A stretch of DNA of 58,589 nucleotides from assembly GCA_030625815.1 (NCBI GenBank), contig DAOUQF010000024.1, forward strand, positions 1 to 58,589, in the 5' to 3' direction. The notes under the pieces were generated by a model. That model saw nothing but the letters and a program-made list of their open reading frames with translations. It made no database searches and was not told the origin of the DNA. Position 1 is the stretch's first letter. Every line of letters starts with the position of its first letter. A program made the translations under genes and the position numbers. This stretch comes from Eubacteriales bacterium. Its GTDB lineage: Bacteria > Bacillota > Clostridia > Tissierellales > GPF-1. Shown piece after piece: positions 1-8,202 of the stretch.

Positions 1-265
1 CCTGTGCTTGGCGTGTATCCGGCAACAGCATCATAATCACGTCCGACGCCTTGGTTGCTTCCGCAACCGTCATAACGGTCAATCCCATTTCCTCAGCCTT
101 GGGCCATGATCGACTGCCCTCGTACAATCCTACGATGACAGAAGCACCACTCTCTTTCAAGTTCAGCGCGTGAGCGTGTCCCTGGCTTCCAAAGCCTAGA
201 ATCGCCACTTTCTTTCCTGCAATCACCTCAAAGTTCGCATCATTGTCATAATACATCGTCGCCAT
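1..265 (-). CDS. ilvC: Ketol-acid reductoisomerase, N-terminal part (cut by window edge)
   Basis: This is the second enzyme of valine, leucine and isoleucine synthesis. It converts acetolactate or acetohydroxybutyrate to the dihydroxy acid using NADPH. About 88 N-terminal residues are visible, starting MATMYYD, with the Rossmann nucleotide-binding motif [10 protein letters not shown] at about residues 24-33 and the following [13 protein letters not shown] stretch typical of IlvC. The ATG at 265-263 lies a few bases after the stop of the upstream ACT gene, so it is co-transcribed with the two ACT genes and the tandem leader peptides. The 3' end lies beyond base 1. Identification rests on strong motif match; cofactor preference cannot be judged from this fragment. 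Confidence 0.95.
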   Translation of the reverse strand, partial: MATMYYDNDANFEVIAGKKVAILGFGSQGHAHALNLKESGASVIVGLYEGSRSWPKAEEMGLTVMTVAEATKASDVIMMLLPDTRQAQ

Positions 266-267
266 TT

Positions 268-513
268 TTATACTTCCTCCTTGATTAATTGAATTGAATT
301 TACATCAACAAGCTTTGCTAATTGCCGCATCGCTCGATTGGCTGTCATATGGTTGGTTCCATTTAAATAAATATGCATTTCATGGCTGCCTGATTGAGAG
401 GGGATCGCCTGCAAGTTCATACCAGAGATTTCAAATTCTTTCCTTCTCAATGTGTTGGAAACACGGACAAAACTATCCATTCCTTTTTCTAATTTCATGT
501 AAATGGTTTGCAT
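268..513 (-). CDS. ACT-domain small protein, acetohydroxyacid synthase regulatory subunit-like (copy 2)
   Basis: The product is 81 residues and starts [15 protein letters not shown]. It has the single ACT-domain pattern of short acetohydroxyacid synthase regulatory subunits (IlvM/IlvN type): a strand ending [11 protein letters not shown], a central MHIYLNGTN strand and a final [16 protein letters not shown]. IlvM of enterobacteria is about the same length, whereas IlvH is roughly twice as long. The start has a good GGAGGG site. It is nearly identical to the preceding gene (526-768), so it arose by tandem duplication. The catalytic subunit (IlvB/IlvG) is not in the window. It could regulate an acetohydroxyacid synthase encoded past ilvC, or be a stand-alone branched-chain amino acid sensor. 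Confidence 0.8.
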   Translation of the reverse strand: MQTIYMKLEKGMDSFVRVSNTLRRKEFEISGMNLQAIPSQSGSHEMHIYLNGTNHMTANRAMRQLAKLVDVNSIQLIKEEV

Positions 514-525
514 CTCTTTCCCTCC

Positions 526-768
526 TTAGGCTTCCTTGATTAATTGAATCGAATTGACATCAATCAGCTTTGCTAATTGTCGCATTGCTCGATTGGCTGT
601 CATAGGGTTGGTTCCTTGTAAATGAATATGCATTTCATGTCTGCCCGGTTCAGAAGGAATCACCTGCAAATTCATTCCGGAAATTTCAAATTCTTTTCTT
701 CTCAATGTACTAGATACGCGGATAAAACTATCCATTCCTTTTTCTAATTTCGCATAAATTGTTTGCAT
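526..768 (-). CDS. ACT-domain small protein, acetohydroxyacid synthase regulatory subunit-like (copy 1)
   Basis: The product is 80 residues and starts [15 protein letters not shown]. It is the first gene after the two leader-peptide attenuators. The reading frame stays open upstream through terminator 1, but the AGGAGG site just before the ATG at 768 fixes the start. It matches copy 2 along its whole length with only scattered substitutions, including YAK/YMK, FIRVSS/FVRVSN and HLQGTNP/YLNGTNH. Family knowledge: ACT small subunits bind valine or leucine and stimulate and feedback-inhibit acetohydroxyacid synthase. Two different copies could assemble as a heteromeric regulator; that is inference. 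Confidence 0.8.
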   Translation of the reverse strand: MQTIYAKLEKGMDSFIRVSSTLRRKEFEISGMNLQVIPSEPGRHEMHIHLQGTNPMTANRAMRQLAKLIDVNSIQLIKEA

Positions 769-791
769 TGTTTTTCCTCCTTTGGCTTCAT

Positions 792-826
792 AAAAAAAAC
801 GGGACGTTCCGAAGAACGTCCCGTTT
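792..826 (-). terminator. Attenuator terminator 1 (after leader peptide 1)
   Basis: On the minus strand a perfect stem, AAACGGGACGTTC with a TTCG-type loop and its complement, is followed by a run of about eight U. It lies between leader peptide 1 and the first ACT gene. Its position and form are those of a transcription attenuator. It is almost the same sequence as terminator 2 at 1084-1118. Confidence 0.9.
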
Positions 827-848
827 GGTAACATTGACTAAATCAACA

Positions 849-1031
849 TCAATACAATGGGTTCACTCTTTCGAAATCACTTTGAAATTTTTCTCTCAGG
901 ACAACGACTTGATCGACGAGAACAAGGTTCACGAGCACGACGACGAGATCCACGAGTACGACGAGTACAGGGATCAGGAGAAACACGAGTGTATTCAAAT
1001 TGTTTAAGAAAGTCGATTCCATTGTATTCAT
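849..1031 (-). CDS. Leu/Val-rich leader peptide 1 (attenuation)
   Basis: This small gene encodes 60 residues. The ATG at 1031 has a GGAG site eight bases upstream; a GTG three codons earlier is less likely. The middle of the peptide is an extreme run of leucine and valine (for example LVVLVDLVVVLVNLVLV), about half of all residues being Leu, Val or Ile. It stops about 20 bases before the terminator stem at 792-826. This is the classic design in which ribosome stalling at Leu/Val codons during starvation prevents terminator formation. The Leu codons in the run are largely CTC and the Val codons largely GTC or GTA/GTG. An antiterminator pairing is expected but I did not fold it. Confidence 0.82.
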   Translation of the reverse strand: MNTMESTFLNNLNTLVFLLIPVLVVLVDLVVVLVNLVLVDQVVVLREKFQSDFERVNPLY

Positions 1032-1083
1032 GATTTTCACTCCAATTTTAACCAGTTCAGAATTTAGGGATAAGATTTTTCAT

Positions 1084-1118
1084 AAAAAAAACGGGCCGTT
1101 CCGAAGAACGCCCCGTTT
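1084..1118 (-). terminator. Attenuator terminator 2 (after leader peptide 2)
   Basis: On the minus strand a GC-rich stem with one C/C mismatch, a TTCG-type loop and a run of eight U lies directly after leader peptide 2. The sequence is nearly the same as terminator 1, so the leader-terminator unit has been duplicated in tandem. Confidence 0.9.
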
Positions 1119-1134
1119 GGTAATTTTCACCAAA

Positions 1135-1287
1135 TTAACACAGATACAATGGGTTCGATCTTTCGCAACAATTTTGAATTTTATTTTCGACCACGACGAC
1201 GAGGCCCACGAGTGCGACGAGCACAGGGACCAAGACGAGAACGAGCATATTCAAATTGTTTGAAAAGATTGTGTTCATTGCATTCAT
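1135..1287 (-). CDS. Leu/Val-rich leader peptide 2 (attenuation, promoter-proximal)
   Basis: This small gene encodes 50 residues, with ATG at 1287 preceded by a GGAG site. The frame runs further upstream, but only this start has a ribosome site and it lies downstream of the consensus promoter. The core reads LVLVLVPVLVALVGLVVVV, followed by a polar tail ending NPLYLC. Leader peptide 1 shares the start (MN..MxxxFxNNLN), the run and the NPLY tail, so they are paralogues. This is the first of two serial attenuators; read-through of both is needed to reach the ACT genes and ilvC. Confidence 0.82.
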   Translation of the reverse strand: MNAMNTIFSNNLNMLVLVLVPVLVALVGLVVVVENKIQNCCERSNPLYLC

Positions 1288-1357
1288 GATCTTCACTCCA
1301 ATTTTAGACTGTTTCCAGAAAGTTCGGTTTTGTAAATCAATTCGTAATATTAATCTG

Positions 1358-1386
1358 ATTATAAGGGGCGAGAAGCCCTCTGTCAA
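1358..1386 (-). promoter_or_regulatory. Consensus sigma-A promoter of the leader-ACT-ilvC unit
   Basis: The minus strand has TTGACA at 1386-1381 and TATAAT at 1363-1358 with a 17-base spacer, a perfect match to the vegetative consensus. Transcription would begin near 1351, about 60 bases before leader peptide 2. Such a strong promoter fits control by attenuation. Confidence 0.9.
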
Positions 1387-1431
1387 CACCTTTTATTGCA
1401 TTTTTTTAACATTTCGGCAGAAAATCGAGTT

Positions 1432-2490
1432 TTAGTTCTCGATCTCACGGACAATTGCCTCCGTCAGCTGTTCAGTCGTTCGGATTTCACATCCCGGCTG
1501 CATCAAATCGCCAGTGCGCTCGCCCCGCTCCAACACCACGGAAACAGCTTTTTCAATCCGTTCCGCCAGGTCTTTTCGCTTCAGGCTGTAGATGCAAAGC
1601 AGGGCCATGGACAGAATCGCCGCAACGGGATTCGCCTTTCCCTGTCCCGCAATATCCGGCGCGGATCCATGGATCGGCTCGTACAGCGCCTTGCTCTCCC
1701 CGATGGATGCAGAAGGCAAAAGACCGATGGAACCAACCAAAACACTCGCCTCATCGGACAAGATGTCTCCAAAAATATTATTCGTCACCATCACATCGAA
1801 TTGACCCGGATCCCGAATCAATTGCATGGCAGCATTGTCTACATACAGGTGATCCAAGGCAACATCTGGATATTGTTCCGCCACCTCTTCCATCACGCGT
1901 CTCCACAACCGGGAACTGGCCAGGACATTGGCCTTGTCCACACTGGTCACGCGCTTGCCTCTTGTTTGCGCCGTTTGAAACGCCACATGAGCAATGCGGG
2001 TAATTTCTTCTCGTGAATATTTCTCCTCGTCAGAGGCAACATCATCGCCCTCTTGACGCGCTCCGAAGTAGATCCCGCCCGTCAACTCCCGTACAATCAC
2101 CATATCGATGCCATTTTTCATGCGATCCGCTTTCAATGGCGACATATCCTCCAGTCCGGCAAACATTTGAACCGGACGAAGATTCGCGTAGGTCTCCAGG
2201 GTTGAGCGCAAAGCTAACAGACCCCGCTCAGGGCGAAGGGCAACGGGAATTTCATTCCATTTATCTCCGCCAACCGCACCCAAAAAAACAGCGTCCGATC
2301 CCATTGCCGTTACTTTTGACGCCTCCGGGAAGGGTTCCCCCGTCGCATCGATGGCAGCTCCGCCAATCAAGGCTTCCTGAATCTCATACTCGATTCCCGC
2401 TTGCTTTGCGATGGTTTCAAATACCGCAAGGGCTGATTTTGTGACCTCGGGTCCAATCCCATCCCCGGGGCAAACACATAATTTAAACAT
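1432..2490 (-). CDS. leuB: 3-isopropylmalate dehydrogenase
   Basis: The enzyme is 352 residues and catalyses the NAD-dependent oxidative decarboxylation of 3-isopropylmalate to 2-oxoisocaproate in leucine synthesis. The start [16 protein letters not shown] and the family signature NNIFGDILSDEASVL followed by GSIGLLPSAS are clear, as is EPIHGSAPDIAG near the C terminus. Length is normal for the family. It overlaps the end of leuD by 8 bases and is the last gene of the leuACDB cluster. No strong terminator is seen after it; the next promoter lies about 45 bases downstream. Confidence 0.97.
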   Translation of the reverse strand: MFKLCVCPGDGIGPEVTKSALAVFETIAKQAGIEYEIQEALIGGAAIDATGEPFPEASKVTAMGSDAVFLGAVGGDKWNEIPVALRPERGLLALRSTLETYANLRPVQMFAGLEDMSPLKADRMKNGIDMVIVRELTGGIYFGARQEGDDVASDEEKYSREEITRIAHVAFQTAQTRGKRVTSVDKANVLASSRLWRRVMEEVAEQYPDVALDHLYVDNAAMQLIRDPGQFDVMVTNNIFGDILSDEASVLVGSIGLLPSASIGESKALYEPIHGSAPDIAGQGKANPVAAILSMALLCIYSLKRKDLAERIEKAVSVVLERGERTGDLMQPGCEIRTTEQLTEAIVREIEN

Positions 2491-2977
2491 TTTGCCCCTC
2501 CTTTTGCTTCTTCACGTAATTCTCCAATCCACCCATATCAATCATATCCTGCAAGAACGGCGGATAAGGAGTCATCTCCCATTGGGTTCCCTTGGTTTCA
2601 TTTTTGATGATCCCAGCTATAAGATCCACAGAAATGGAATCTCCAGACTCAATGCCCTCCACAGCCTCTGGACAAGCCACAATGGGAAGCCCCACATTGA
2701 TGGCATTTCTAAAAAAGATCCGTGCAAAGCTCTTGGCAATCACAACAGTGACTCCCGCGCCGCGAATGGCCAATGGCGCATGTTCCCGAGACGATCCGCA
2801 GCCAAAGTTTTCACCCGCTACGATCATGTCTCCCGGACGAACCTTCTCAACAAAACTCGGATCCAAATCCATCATGCAATATCCGCCCAATACCTTTGCG
2901 GCGCTTGTATCTAAAAAACGAGCGGGAATAATCACATCCGTATCGATATGATCCCCGTAACAAAATGCTTGATTCAT
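2483..2977 (-). CDS. leuD: 3-isopropylmalate dehydratase small subunit
   Basis: The protein is 164 residues and starts [16 protein letters not shown]. It is the swivel subunit of isopropylmalate isomerase and pairs with LeuC. The motifs [11 protein letters not shown] and [13 protein letters not shown] are typical. The ATG at 2977 overlaps the leuC stop as ATGA and has an AAGGAGG site inside the end of leuC; a frame extension of seven codons upstream is not needed. The short length and YGDHIDTD start match the clostridial and archaeal LeuD class rather than the longer enterobacterial form. Confidence 0.95.
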   Translation of the reverse strand: MNQAFCYGDHIDTDVIIPARFLDTSAAKVLGGYCMMDLDPSFVEKVRPGDMIVAGENFGCGSSREHAPLAIRGAGVTVVIAKSFARIFFRNAINVGLPIVACPEAVEGIESGDSISVDLIAGIIKNETKGTQWEMTPYPPFLQDMIDMGGLENYVKKQKEGQNV

Positions 2978-4251
2978 GATCGTTCCTCCTTCGCCCAAGT
3001 GCCTGGTGCCGCGATGATTCCTTGAATCGCGGATTCCGCTGCAACTGCCGGACTAGCCAAGTACACCTCGGATTCCACATGACCCATGCGGCCGACAAAA
3101 TTTCGATTGGTTGTGGCAACAGCGCGCTCGCCCTTTGCCAAGACCCCCATATGCCCGCCCAAGCACGGACCGCAGGTTGGCGGACTGATGACCGCTCCTG
3201 CATCCAAAAAGACATCAAAGTATCCGGCGTGCATGGCCTGGCGATAGATTTTCTGGGTTGCCGGGAAGATCAAGACCCGAACCCCCTTCTTTACCTTGCG
3301 CCCCTTGAACACCTCGGCGGCAATGCGAAGGTCATCCAATCGTCCGTTGGTGCAGGACCCGATCACCACCTGATCGATCTCGATCTCCGACACATCTTCG
3401 ATCCGTTTCGTGTTTTCCGGCAGATGCGGGAAGGCTACCGTCGGCGACAATGTCGCCAGATCAATCTTGACCTCTTCCACATAAACCGCGTCGCTGTCCG
3501 CTTCGAAAATCTTCGGTTCCTTGGCGCCAGACTCCTTCAAGTACGCCAAGGTCTGCTCGTCTACCGGGAAGATTCCGTTCTTCGCACCCGCTTCAATGGC
3601 CATATTGGCAATGGTGAATCGATCGTCCATGGAAAGATTCGCAATGCCGTCCCCCACAAACTCCAGGGACTGATAGGTCGCTCCGTCGACACCCAATTGG
3701 CCGATCAGGGTCAAAATCACATCCTTGCCCGATACCCATTTCGGCATCTTGCCCGTCAATTCCACCCGAATGGCTTCCGGAATGCGAAACCAGGTCTTGC
3801 CCATGGCCATTCCAGCCGCCATATCGGTACTTCCGACGCCGGTGGCAAACGCGCCCAAGGCGCCGTAGGTGCAGGTGTGAGAATCGGCTCCGATAATCAC
3901 CTGGCCCGCGCTGACCAATCCCTTTTCCGGAAGAAGGGCATGTTCAATGCCGACTTCCCCAACCTCGAAATAGTTTGTAATCTTCTGGGCATGGGCGAAG
4001 TTTCTCACCTTTTGGCATTGCATGGCTGCGCGAATATCACGGTTTGGCGTAAAGTGATCCGGTACGATCACGACCTTGTCCTTATCAAAAACCTCGCCCG
4101 CCTCCATTCGTTCAAAGGCATCCTGGGCAACGGGGGTGGTGATGTCGTTGCCTAAGACAATATCCAAATTGGCTAAGATAAACTCTCCCGCTTCCACCGA
4201 GGTCTTTCCGCAGGCTTGTGCAAGAATCTTTTGTGTCATGGTCATTTTCAT
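2974..4251 (-). CDS. leuC: 3-isopropylmalate dehydratase large subunit
   Basis: The protein is 425 residues from [10 protein letters not shown]. It is an aconitase-family enzyme with a [4Fe-4S] cluster, isomerising 2- to 3-isopropylmalate together with LeuD. Cluster cysteines are visible in [12 protein letters not shown] and in [11 protein letters not shown]; the [18 protein letters not shown] segment is also diagnostic. The chosen ATG at 4251 overlaps the leuA stop as ATGA and follows an AAAGGAG site; an earlier in-frame ATG at 4278 lies inside leuA and lacks one. Translational coupling through leuA-leuC-leuD-leuB is indicated by overlaps at every junction. Confidence 0.96.
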   Translation of the reverse strand: MKMTMTQKILAQACGKTSVEAGEFILANLDIVLGNDITTPVAQDAFERMEAGEVFDKDKVVIVPDHFTPNRDIRAAMQCQKVRNFAHAQKITNYFEVGEVGIEHALLPEKGLVSAGQVIIGADSHTCTYGALGAFATGVGSTDMAAGMAMGKTWFRIPEAIRVELTGKMPKWVSGKDVILTLIGQLGVDGATYQSLEFVGDGIANLSMDDRFTIANMAIEAGAKNGIFPVDEQTLAYLKESGAKEPKIFEADSDAVYVEEVKIDLATLSPTVAFPHLPENTKRIEDVSEIEIDQVVIGSCTNGRLDDLRIAAEVFKGRKVKKGVRVLIFPATQKIYRQAMHAGYFDVFLDAGAVISPPTCGPCLGGHMGVLAKGERAVATTNRNFVGRMGHVESEVYLASPAVAAESAIQGIIAAPGTWAKEERS

Positions 4252-5765
4252 GCTTGACGCTCCTTTCGTTGCTCCCATCGATTCACTCCATGCAAGAATG
4301 CCTGAATGCTGCTCTCGATAATATCCGTACTAACCCCGCGACCCGATATCGGTTCGCCGTTAATTTCCAACTTCAATCGAACTTCCCCTTGCGCGTCTCC
4401 GCCGTCGGTTACCGCCTCGATCTTATAATCGATCAATCGAATCTCTGCATCGATCACCTTGCGCAAGGCTTGATACGCCGCATCGATGGGACCGTCGCCG
4501 ATGGCAACCGTCTCTATGTCCGTGCCGTCGTGATCGATGACCATGGACGCCGTCGATGTCATTTCATTTCCCGTATTGATAACAAATCGCTTCAAGCGAT
4601 ATTTCACAGCGGCTTCGTTGACCTTGCTGGCCAACAAGGCTTCCAAGTCCTCGTCGTAGATCGTCTTTTTGCGATCGCAAAGATCCTTGAACTGCTGGAA
4701 GATTTTCTCGAATTCATCGCCCGCGATCTCATAACCCAACTCGGTAATGCGATCATTCAAGGCATGTTTCCCGGAGTGTTTCCCCAAGACCAATCGCGTC
4801 TGGCGAATCCCCACGCTCTCGGGAGTCATGATTTCATAGGTCGTGCGTTCATTCAACATCCCATGCTGATGAATCCCCGACTCATGAGCAAAGGCGTTGG
4901 CACCTACAATCGCCTTATGCGGCTGCACCTTCACACCGGTGATCGTTGTCAATAATTCACTGGATCTGGCGATCTCTGTGGTGACAATCCCGCATTCCAC
5001 TTGCAGCTTGTCCCGTCGGGTATGCATGGCCATTACAATTTCTTCCAAGGCAGCATTCCCCGCCCGCTCGCCAATTCCATTTACTGTACATTCCACCTGA
5101 TCAGCGCCCGCTCGAATCGCTGCCCAGCTATTGGCCACGCCCATGCCCAAATCGTTATGGCAATGGACCGAGATCCGCGCTCGCTCAATATTCGGCACGG
5201 TGTTTTTTAAATGACTGATCAACTCAAAATATTCTTCCGGTGTCGTATACCCGACGGTGTCGGGAATATTGACAGTGGTTGCCCCCGCTTGAATGACGGC
5301 CTTGATGATCTGAGTCAAGTATCCCCAATCGGATCGGGTCGCATCCTCTGCGGAAAATTCCACATCCGACAAGTAATGCTTCGCATGTTTGACGGCCGCC
5401 ACGGCAGATTCAATGGCCTGCTCCCGGCTCATGCGCAACTTATGCTTCAAATGAATATCCGATGTGGCAATAAAGGTGTGAATCCGTGGAGCGACTCCGC
5501 CCTTAACGGCTTCGTATGCCCGATCGATGTCACGCGGCAAGGAACGAGCCAAGGAAGCCACCGATGTATGTTTCATTGCATTGGCAATGGTTTGAATCGC
5601 TTGAAAATCTCCCTCGGAAGCAATCGCAAATCCCGCCTCGAGAACGTCAACACCCATTTTTTCCAATTGGCGAGCCATTCGTAATTTCTCTTGTATCGTC
5701 ATGCTGCATCCTGGAGATTGTTCTCCATCTCGTAACGTCGTATCAAAAATTAAAATTTTTCTCAT
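4248..5765 (-). CDS. leuA: 2-isopropylmalate synthase
   Basis: The enzyme is 505 residues from [19 protein letters not shown], a HMGL-like TIM barrel that condenses acetyl-CoA with 2-oxoisovalerate. The [17 protein letters not shown] metal-site segment and the C-terminal LeuA allosteric domain ([16 protein letters not shown] onward) are present, so leucine feedback inhibition is expected. The ATG at 5765 follows GGGAGGAG; a longer open frame upstream runs into the T-box terminator and is not a start. Expression is controlled by the T-box at 5797-6010. Confidence 0.97.
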   Translation of the reverse strand: MRKILIFDTTLRDGEQSPGCSMTIQEKLRMARQLEKMGVDVLEAGFAIASEGDFQAIQTIANAMKHTSVASLARSLPRDIDRAYEAVKGGVAPRIHTFIATSDIHLKHKLRMSREQAIESAVAAVKHAKHYLSDVEFSAEDATRSDWGYLTQIIKAVIQAGATTVNIPDTVGYTTPEEYFELISHLKNTVPNIERARISVHCHNDLGMGVANSWAAIRAGADQVECTVNGIGERAGNAALEEIVMAMHTRRDKLQVECGIVTTEIARSSELLTTITGVKVQPHKAIVGANAFAHESGIHQHGMLNERTTYEIMTPESVGIRQTRLVLGKHSGKHALNDRITELGYEIAGDEFEKIFQQFKDLCDRKKTIYDEDLEALLASKVNEAAVKYRLKRFVINTGNEMTSTASMVIDHDGTDIETVAIGDGPIDAAYQALRKVIDAEIRLIDYKIEAVTDGGDAQGEVRLKLEINGEPISGRGVSTDIIESSIQAFLHGVNRWEQRKERQA

Positions 5766-5796
5766 GCCATCACTCCTCCCAAATTTAAAAAAATAT

Positions 5797-6010
5797 AAAA
5801 AAATAGCCCGTCCCAAAAGGGACGGACTTGCTCCGCGGTACCACCCTAGTTGCCCGGTTGAGCCACTCGTGTTTTCTTAACGGGAATTCCCGGGATCCTC
5901 TACTTCATTCAAGAATCCAGCTCCGGAGGGAGTACTAAGACCAAGAACTGTCGATTTCCACCACCCATCGACTCTCTGTGAGTTCTTTCGCCCTTAGGCT
6001 CTCCATCTAC
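5797..6010 (-). promoter_or_regulatory. Leucine T-box leader of leuACDB
   Basis: On the minus strand the highly conserved T-box sequence AACTAGGGTGGTACCGCGG (about 5851-5833) is followed by a perfect terminator stem GTCCGTCCC/GGGACGGGC with a U run. Upstream lie Stem I features: the apical GGTGGTGGAAATC segment and, after it, GTACTCCCTCCGGAGCTGG. The best specifier codon is CTC at 5932-5930, that is leucine. Known mechanism: uncharged tRNA-Leu binds specifier and T-box bulge and favours antitermination. The leader begins directly after the ilvA stop with no obvious promoter of its own, so transcripts from ilvA probably feed it. Confidence 0.93.
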
Positions 6011-6012
6011 GC

Positions 6013-7215
6013 TTAATATACGCGCTGCAAGGAATATCCTTGCGCTTCCAATTTTCCAATAACGTTGGCAATATGTTCATGACCGTTGGTTTCAACCGTC
6101 AATTCCAACGCCACCCGCATCAATCGATCGAGTGTTTTAAACTGATTGTGTTCAATCTTGACGATATTGGCATTTGCTTCGGCGAGGATCTTCGAGATAT
6201 TCAACAGCTCGCCCGGCTTGTCCGGCAATTCCAGAGTAAAGCAAAAGAGTCTGCCTCGACTGATAAGAGAACGATTGATCATCTCAGAAACACTCACTAC
6301 ATCGATATTGCCGCCGCTGACGACGCATACGATCTTCTTTCCCCAAACCTTGAGTTTCTTCAAAGCAGCCAGGGGTAGAATTCCGGCTGATTCTGCAATC
6401 ATCTTATGCTTTTCTATCAAAATTGTAAAGATCTCCAGCAATTCCCTATCGTCAATGGTGATGATCTCATCCACATATTCCTGCACGATTTTGAAGGCTT
6501 TTTTTCCGGGCGTTCGCACCGCAACACCCTCTGCAACCGTTGCTACCACTTCCAATTGCACAATGGATTTCTTTCGAATGGAGTGCCCCAGGGTCTGCGC
6601 CCCTTCCGGCTCAACGCCGATGATGCGCACATTGGGATTCTTCTCCTTGATCGCGAGGCAAATGCCACTGATCAATCCACCGCCACCCACGGGAACCAGT
6701 ACGATATCCACATCCTCCACTTCTTCAAGGATCTCAAGACCGATGGTGCCCTGGCCATAAATCACATCCCAATCATCAAAGGGATGAATAAAAACGGCTC
6801 CTGTTTCCTTCTGGATCCGTCTCGCCTCCGCATACGCGTCGTCGTAGACATCTCCATGCAATATCACTTCCGCACCGTAGTTGCGGGTCGCTTCGATTTT
6901 TATCAATGGCGTGACATTGGGCATCACGATGGTTGCCTTTACCCCCAATTTTTGTGCCGCATAGGCGACACCCTGCGCATGATTTCCAGCTGAAGAGCAA
7001 ATGACGCCGCAAGCGCGTTCCTCTTCCGTCAATTTCGAGATCCGATGATAGGCGCCGCGAATCTTAAAAGCACCGGTTTTTTGGTAATTTTCCGGTTTGA
7101 TATAAACCTCGTTGTCACTCATCTGACTGAAGTACTCACTGTAGATGACAGGTGTCGGATGAATAATGCCGCGTAAAGTCTCTCTTGCTTCTTCTATCCG
7201 TTTTACTGAATCCAA
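6013..7215 (-). CDS. ilvA: Threonine ammonia-lyase (threonine dehydratase)
   Basis: The enzyme is 400 residues. It is a PLP fold type II deaminase converting threonine to 2-oxobutyrate for isoleucine synthesis. The PLP lysine lies in QKTGAFKIRG (residue 51), with SAGNHAQGVA and the phosphate-binding GGGGLISG visible. A C-terminal ACT domain (LELPDKPGELLNISKILAEA onward) suggests allosteric control. I place the start at a TTG (7215) because it follows an AGGGGGGAAGG site, and the longer open frame would include the promoter at 7253-7281. It is the first gene of the ilvA - T-box - leuACDB arrangement. Confidence 0.93.
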   Translation of the reverse strand: MDSVKRIEEARETLRGIIHPTPVIYSEYFSQMSDNEVYIKPENYQKTGAFKIRGAYHRISKLTEEERACGVICSSAGNHAQGVAYAAQKLGVKATIVMPNVTPLIKIEATRNYGAEVILHGDVYDDAYAEARRIQKETGAVFIHPFDDWDVIYGQGTIGLEILEEVEDVDIVLVPVGGGGLISGICLAIKEKNPNVRIIGVEPEGAQTLGHSIRKKSIVQLEVVATVAEGVAVRTPGKKAFKIVQEYVDEIITIDDRELLEIFTILIEKHKMIAESAGILPLAALKKLKVWGKKIVCVVSGGNIDVVSVSEMINRSLISRGRLFCFTLELPDKPGELLNISKILAEANANIVKIEHNQFKTLDRLMRVALELTVETNGHEHIANVIGKLEAQGYSLQRVY

Positions 7216-7252
7216 ACGCCTTCCCCCCTCATTCACAGGAATTTTAAATGCA

Positions 7253-7281
7253 ATTATAGCGAATGAACCGCTTATTGTCAA
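7253..7281 (-). promoter_or_regulatory. Consensus promoter of ilvA
   Basis: The minus strand has TTGACA at 7281-7276 and TATAAT at 7258-7253 with a 17-base spacer, a perfect consensus. The expected start point is near 7246, about 30 bases before the TTG start codon, which supports that start. Confidence 0.9.
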
Positions 7282-7326
7282 ACACAAAAAAAGAAGAAAA
7301 CCGTTTTCCGATTCCCTTCTTCGCTG

Positions 7327-8202
7327 CTAGATCCCCTTGATTCGATTGTGAAGCCAGCCGATCCCTTCAATCTCGCAAGCCACACAATCCCCTGAATTCA
7401 AGGTTTTGGCCGGTGTGAATCCCATGCCTACCCCGGCTGGCGTTCCCGTTAAAATGATATCCCCGGGAAATAGCGTGAAATTTTTTGACAAGTCAGATAA
7501 AATCGTCTCAATAGAGAAAAGCAGGTTGTCCGTCTCCGATTCTTGCCGCAGCTCTCCATTCACAACCGAACGAATCTTGCGCTTCGGCGGGAACTCTATC
7601 GAGTCCGCCAACACCCAAAAAGCACCCATGGGGAAGGTATTGTCGATGGATTTTCCCTTCAGCCATTGCTGATGCCGGCGCTGCGCCGCGCGATCCGTCA
7701 AATCGTTGACTAGCGTATAGGCAAAGATATGGGACTGCGCATTTTCGGGAGCAATATTGATCCCCTCTTTTCCAATGATCAGGGCCATTTCCACCTCATA
7801 GTCCAGCTCGCATCCCTCGGATAAATTCACGATCAAGGTCTCGTCTGGTCCCATAATGCGATTCACCATCTTACCGAAATAGATGGGCGCCATCGGCACC
7901 CCGGCGGATTGCCCCGGCAGGGACTGCACCTCGTCGGCGTGATCCCGATAGTTTTTTCCCAAGCAGATAATTCTGCGCGGCGGCTGATCCACAGGCGCTA
8001 AAAGTTCCACGCTCTCCAGCAAATCGTCCCCCGGCTCATCCAGGGCCGATTCCACTTGATTCCGTGCTGAAAAATCCTCCATCACCGCTGCCAGGGCGTC
8101 ACCTTCAATCCCAAACCGTGAGAGCCGCAAGAGACCCGTTCCCGTGTTGTTCACAACCCCCAACTGAATTCCATCATTCGTTCGATACCGGCATAGCTTC
8201 AT
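7327..8202 (-). CDS. Fumarylacetoacetate hydrolase family protein
   Basis: The protein is 291 residues from MKLCRYRTNDGIQLG. Features of the FAH fold include IICLGKNYRDHADE, the acidic metal-binding segment EGCELDYEVEMALIIGKEG, and the C-terminal FPGDIILTGTPAGVGMG. Family members hydrolyse or decarboxylate 2-oxo-diacid-type substrates (FAH, 2-hydroxyhepta-2,4-diene-1,7-dioate isomerase, acylpyruvases, oxaloacetate tautomerase); the substrate here cannot be told. It overlaps the end of sbcC by 29 bases and has a GGAGGAGGAG site, so it is co-transcribed with sbcDC, though no functional link is obvious. Confidence 0.85.
   Translation of the reverse strand: MKLCRYRTNDGIQLGVVNNTGTGLLRLSRFGIEGDALAAVMEDFSARNQVESALDEPGDDLLESVELLAPVDQPPRRIICLGKNYRDHADEVQSLPGQSAGVPMAPIYFGKMVNRIMGPDETLIVNLSEGCELDYEVEMALIIGKEGINIAPENAQSHIFAYTLVNDLTDRAAQRRHQQWLKGKSIDNTFPMGAFWVLADSIEFPPKRKIRSVVNGELRQESETDNLLFSIETILSDLSKNFTLFPGDIILTGTPAGVGMGFTPAKTLNSGDCVACEIEGIGWLHNRIKGI

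Noticed and set aside
769-834. Upstream extension of the first ACT gene
   Set aside because: It runs through the attenuator terminator; the AGGAGG site fixes the start at 768.
1396-2016. Long plus-strand frame opposite leuB
   Set aside because: It is a shadow of leuB with no start signal; leuB is unambiguous.
3022-4155. Plus-strand frame of 377 codons opposite leuC
   Set aside because: Long shadow frame; leuC has all expected iron-sulfur and family motifs on the other strand.
5766-5816. Upstream extension of leuA
   Set aside because: It reaches into the T-box terminator; the GGGAGGAG site supports 5765.
7216-7287. Upstream extension of ilvA to an ATG
   Set aside because: The extension covers a perfect promoter and its likely start site, so it cannot be in the mRNA.
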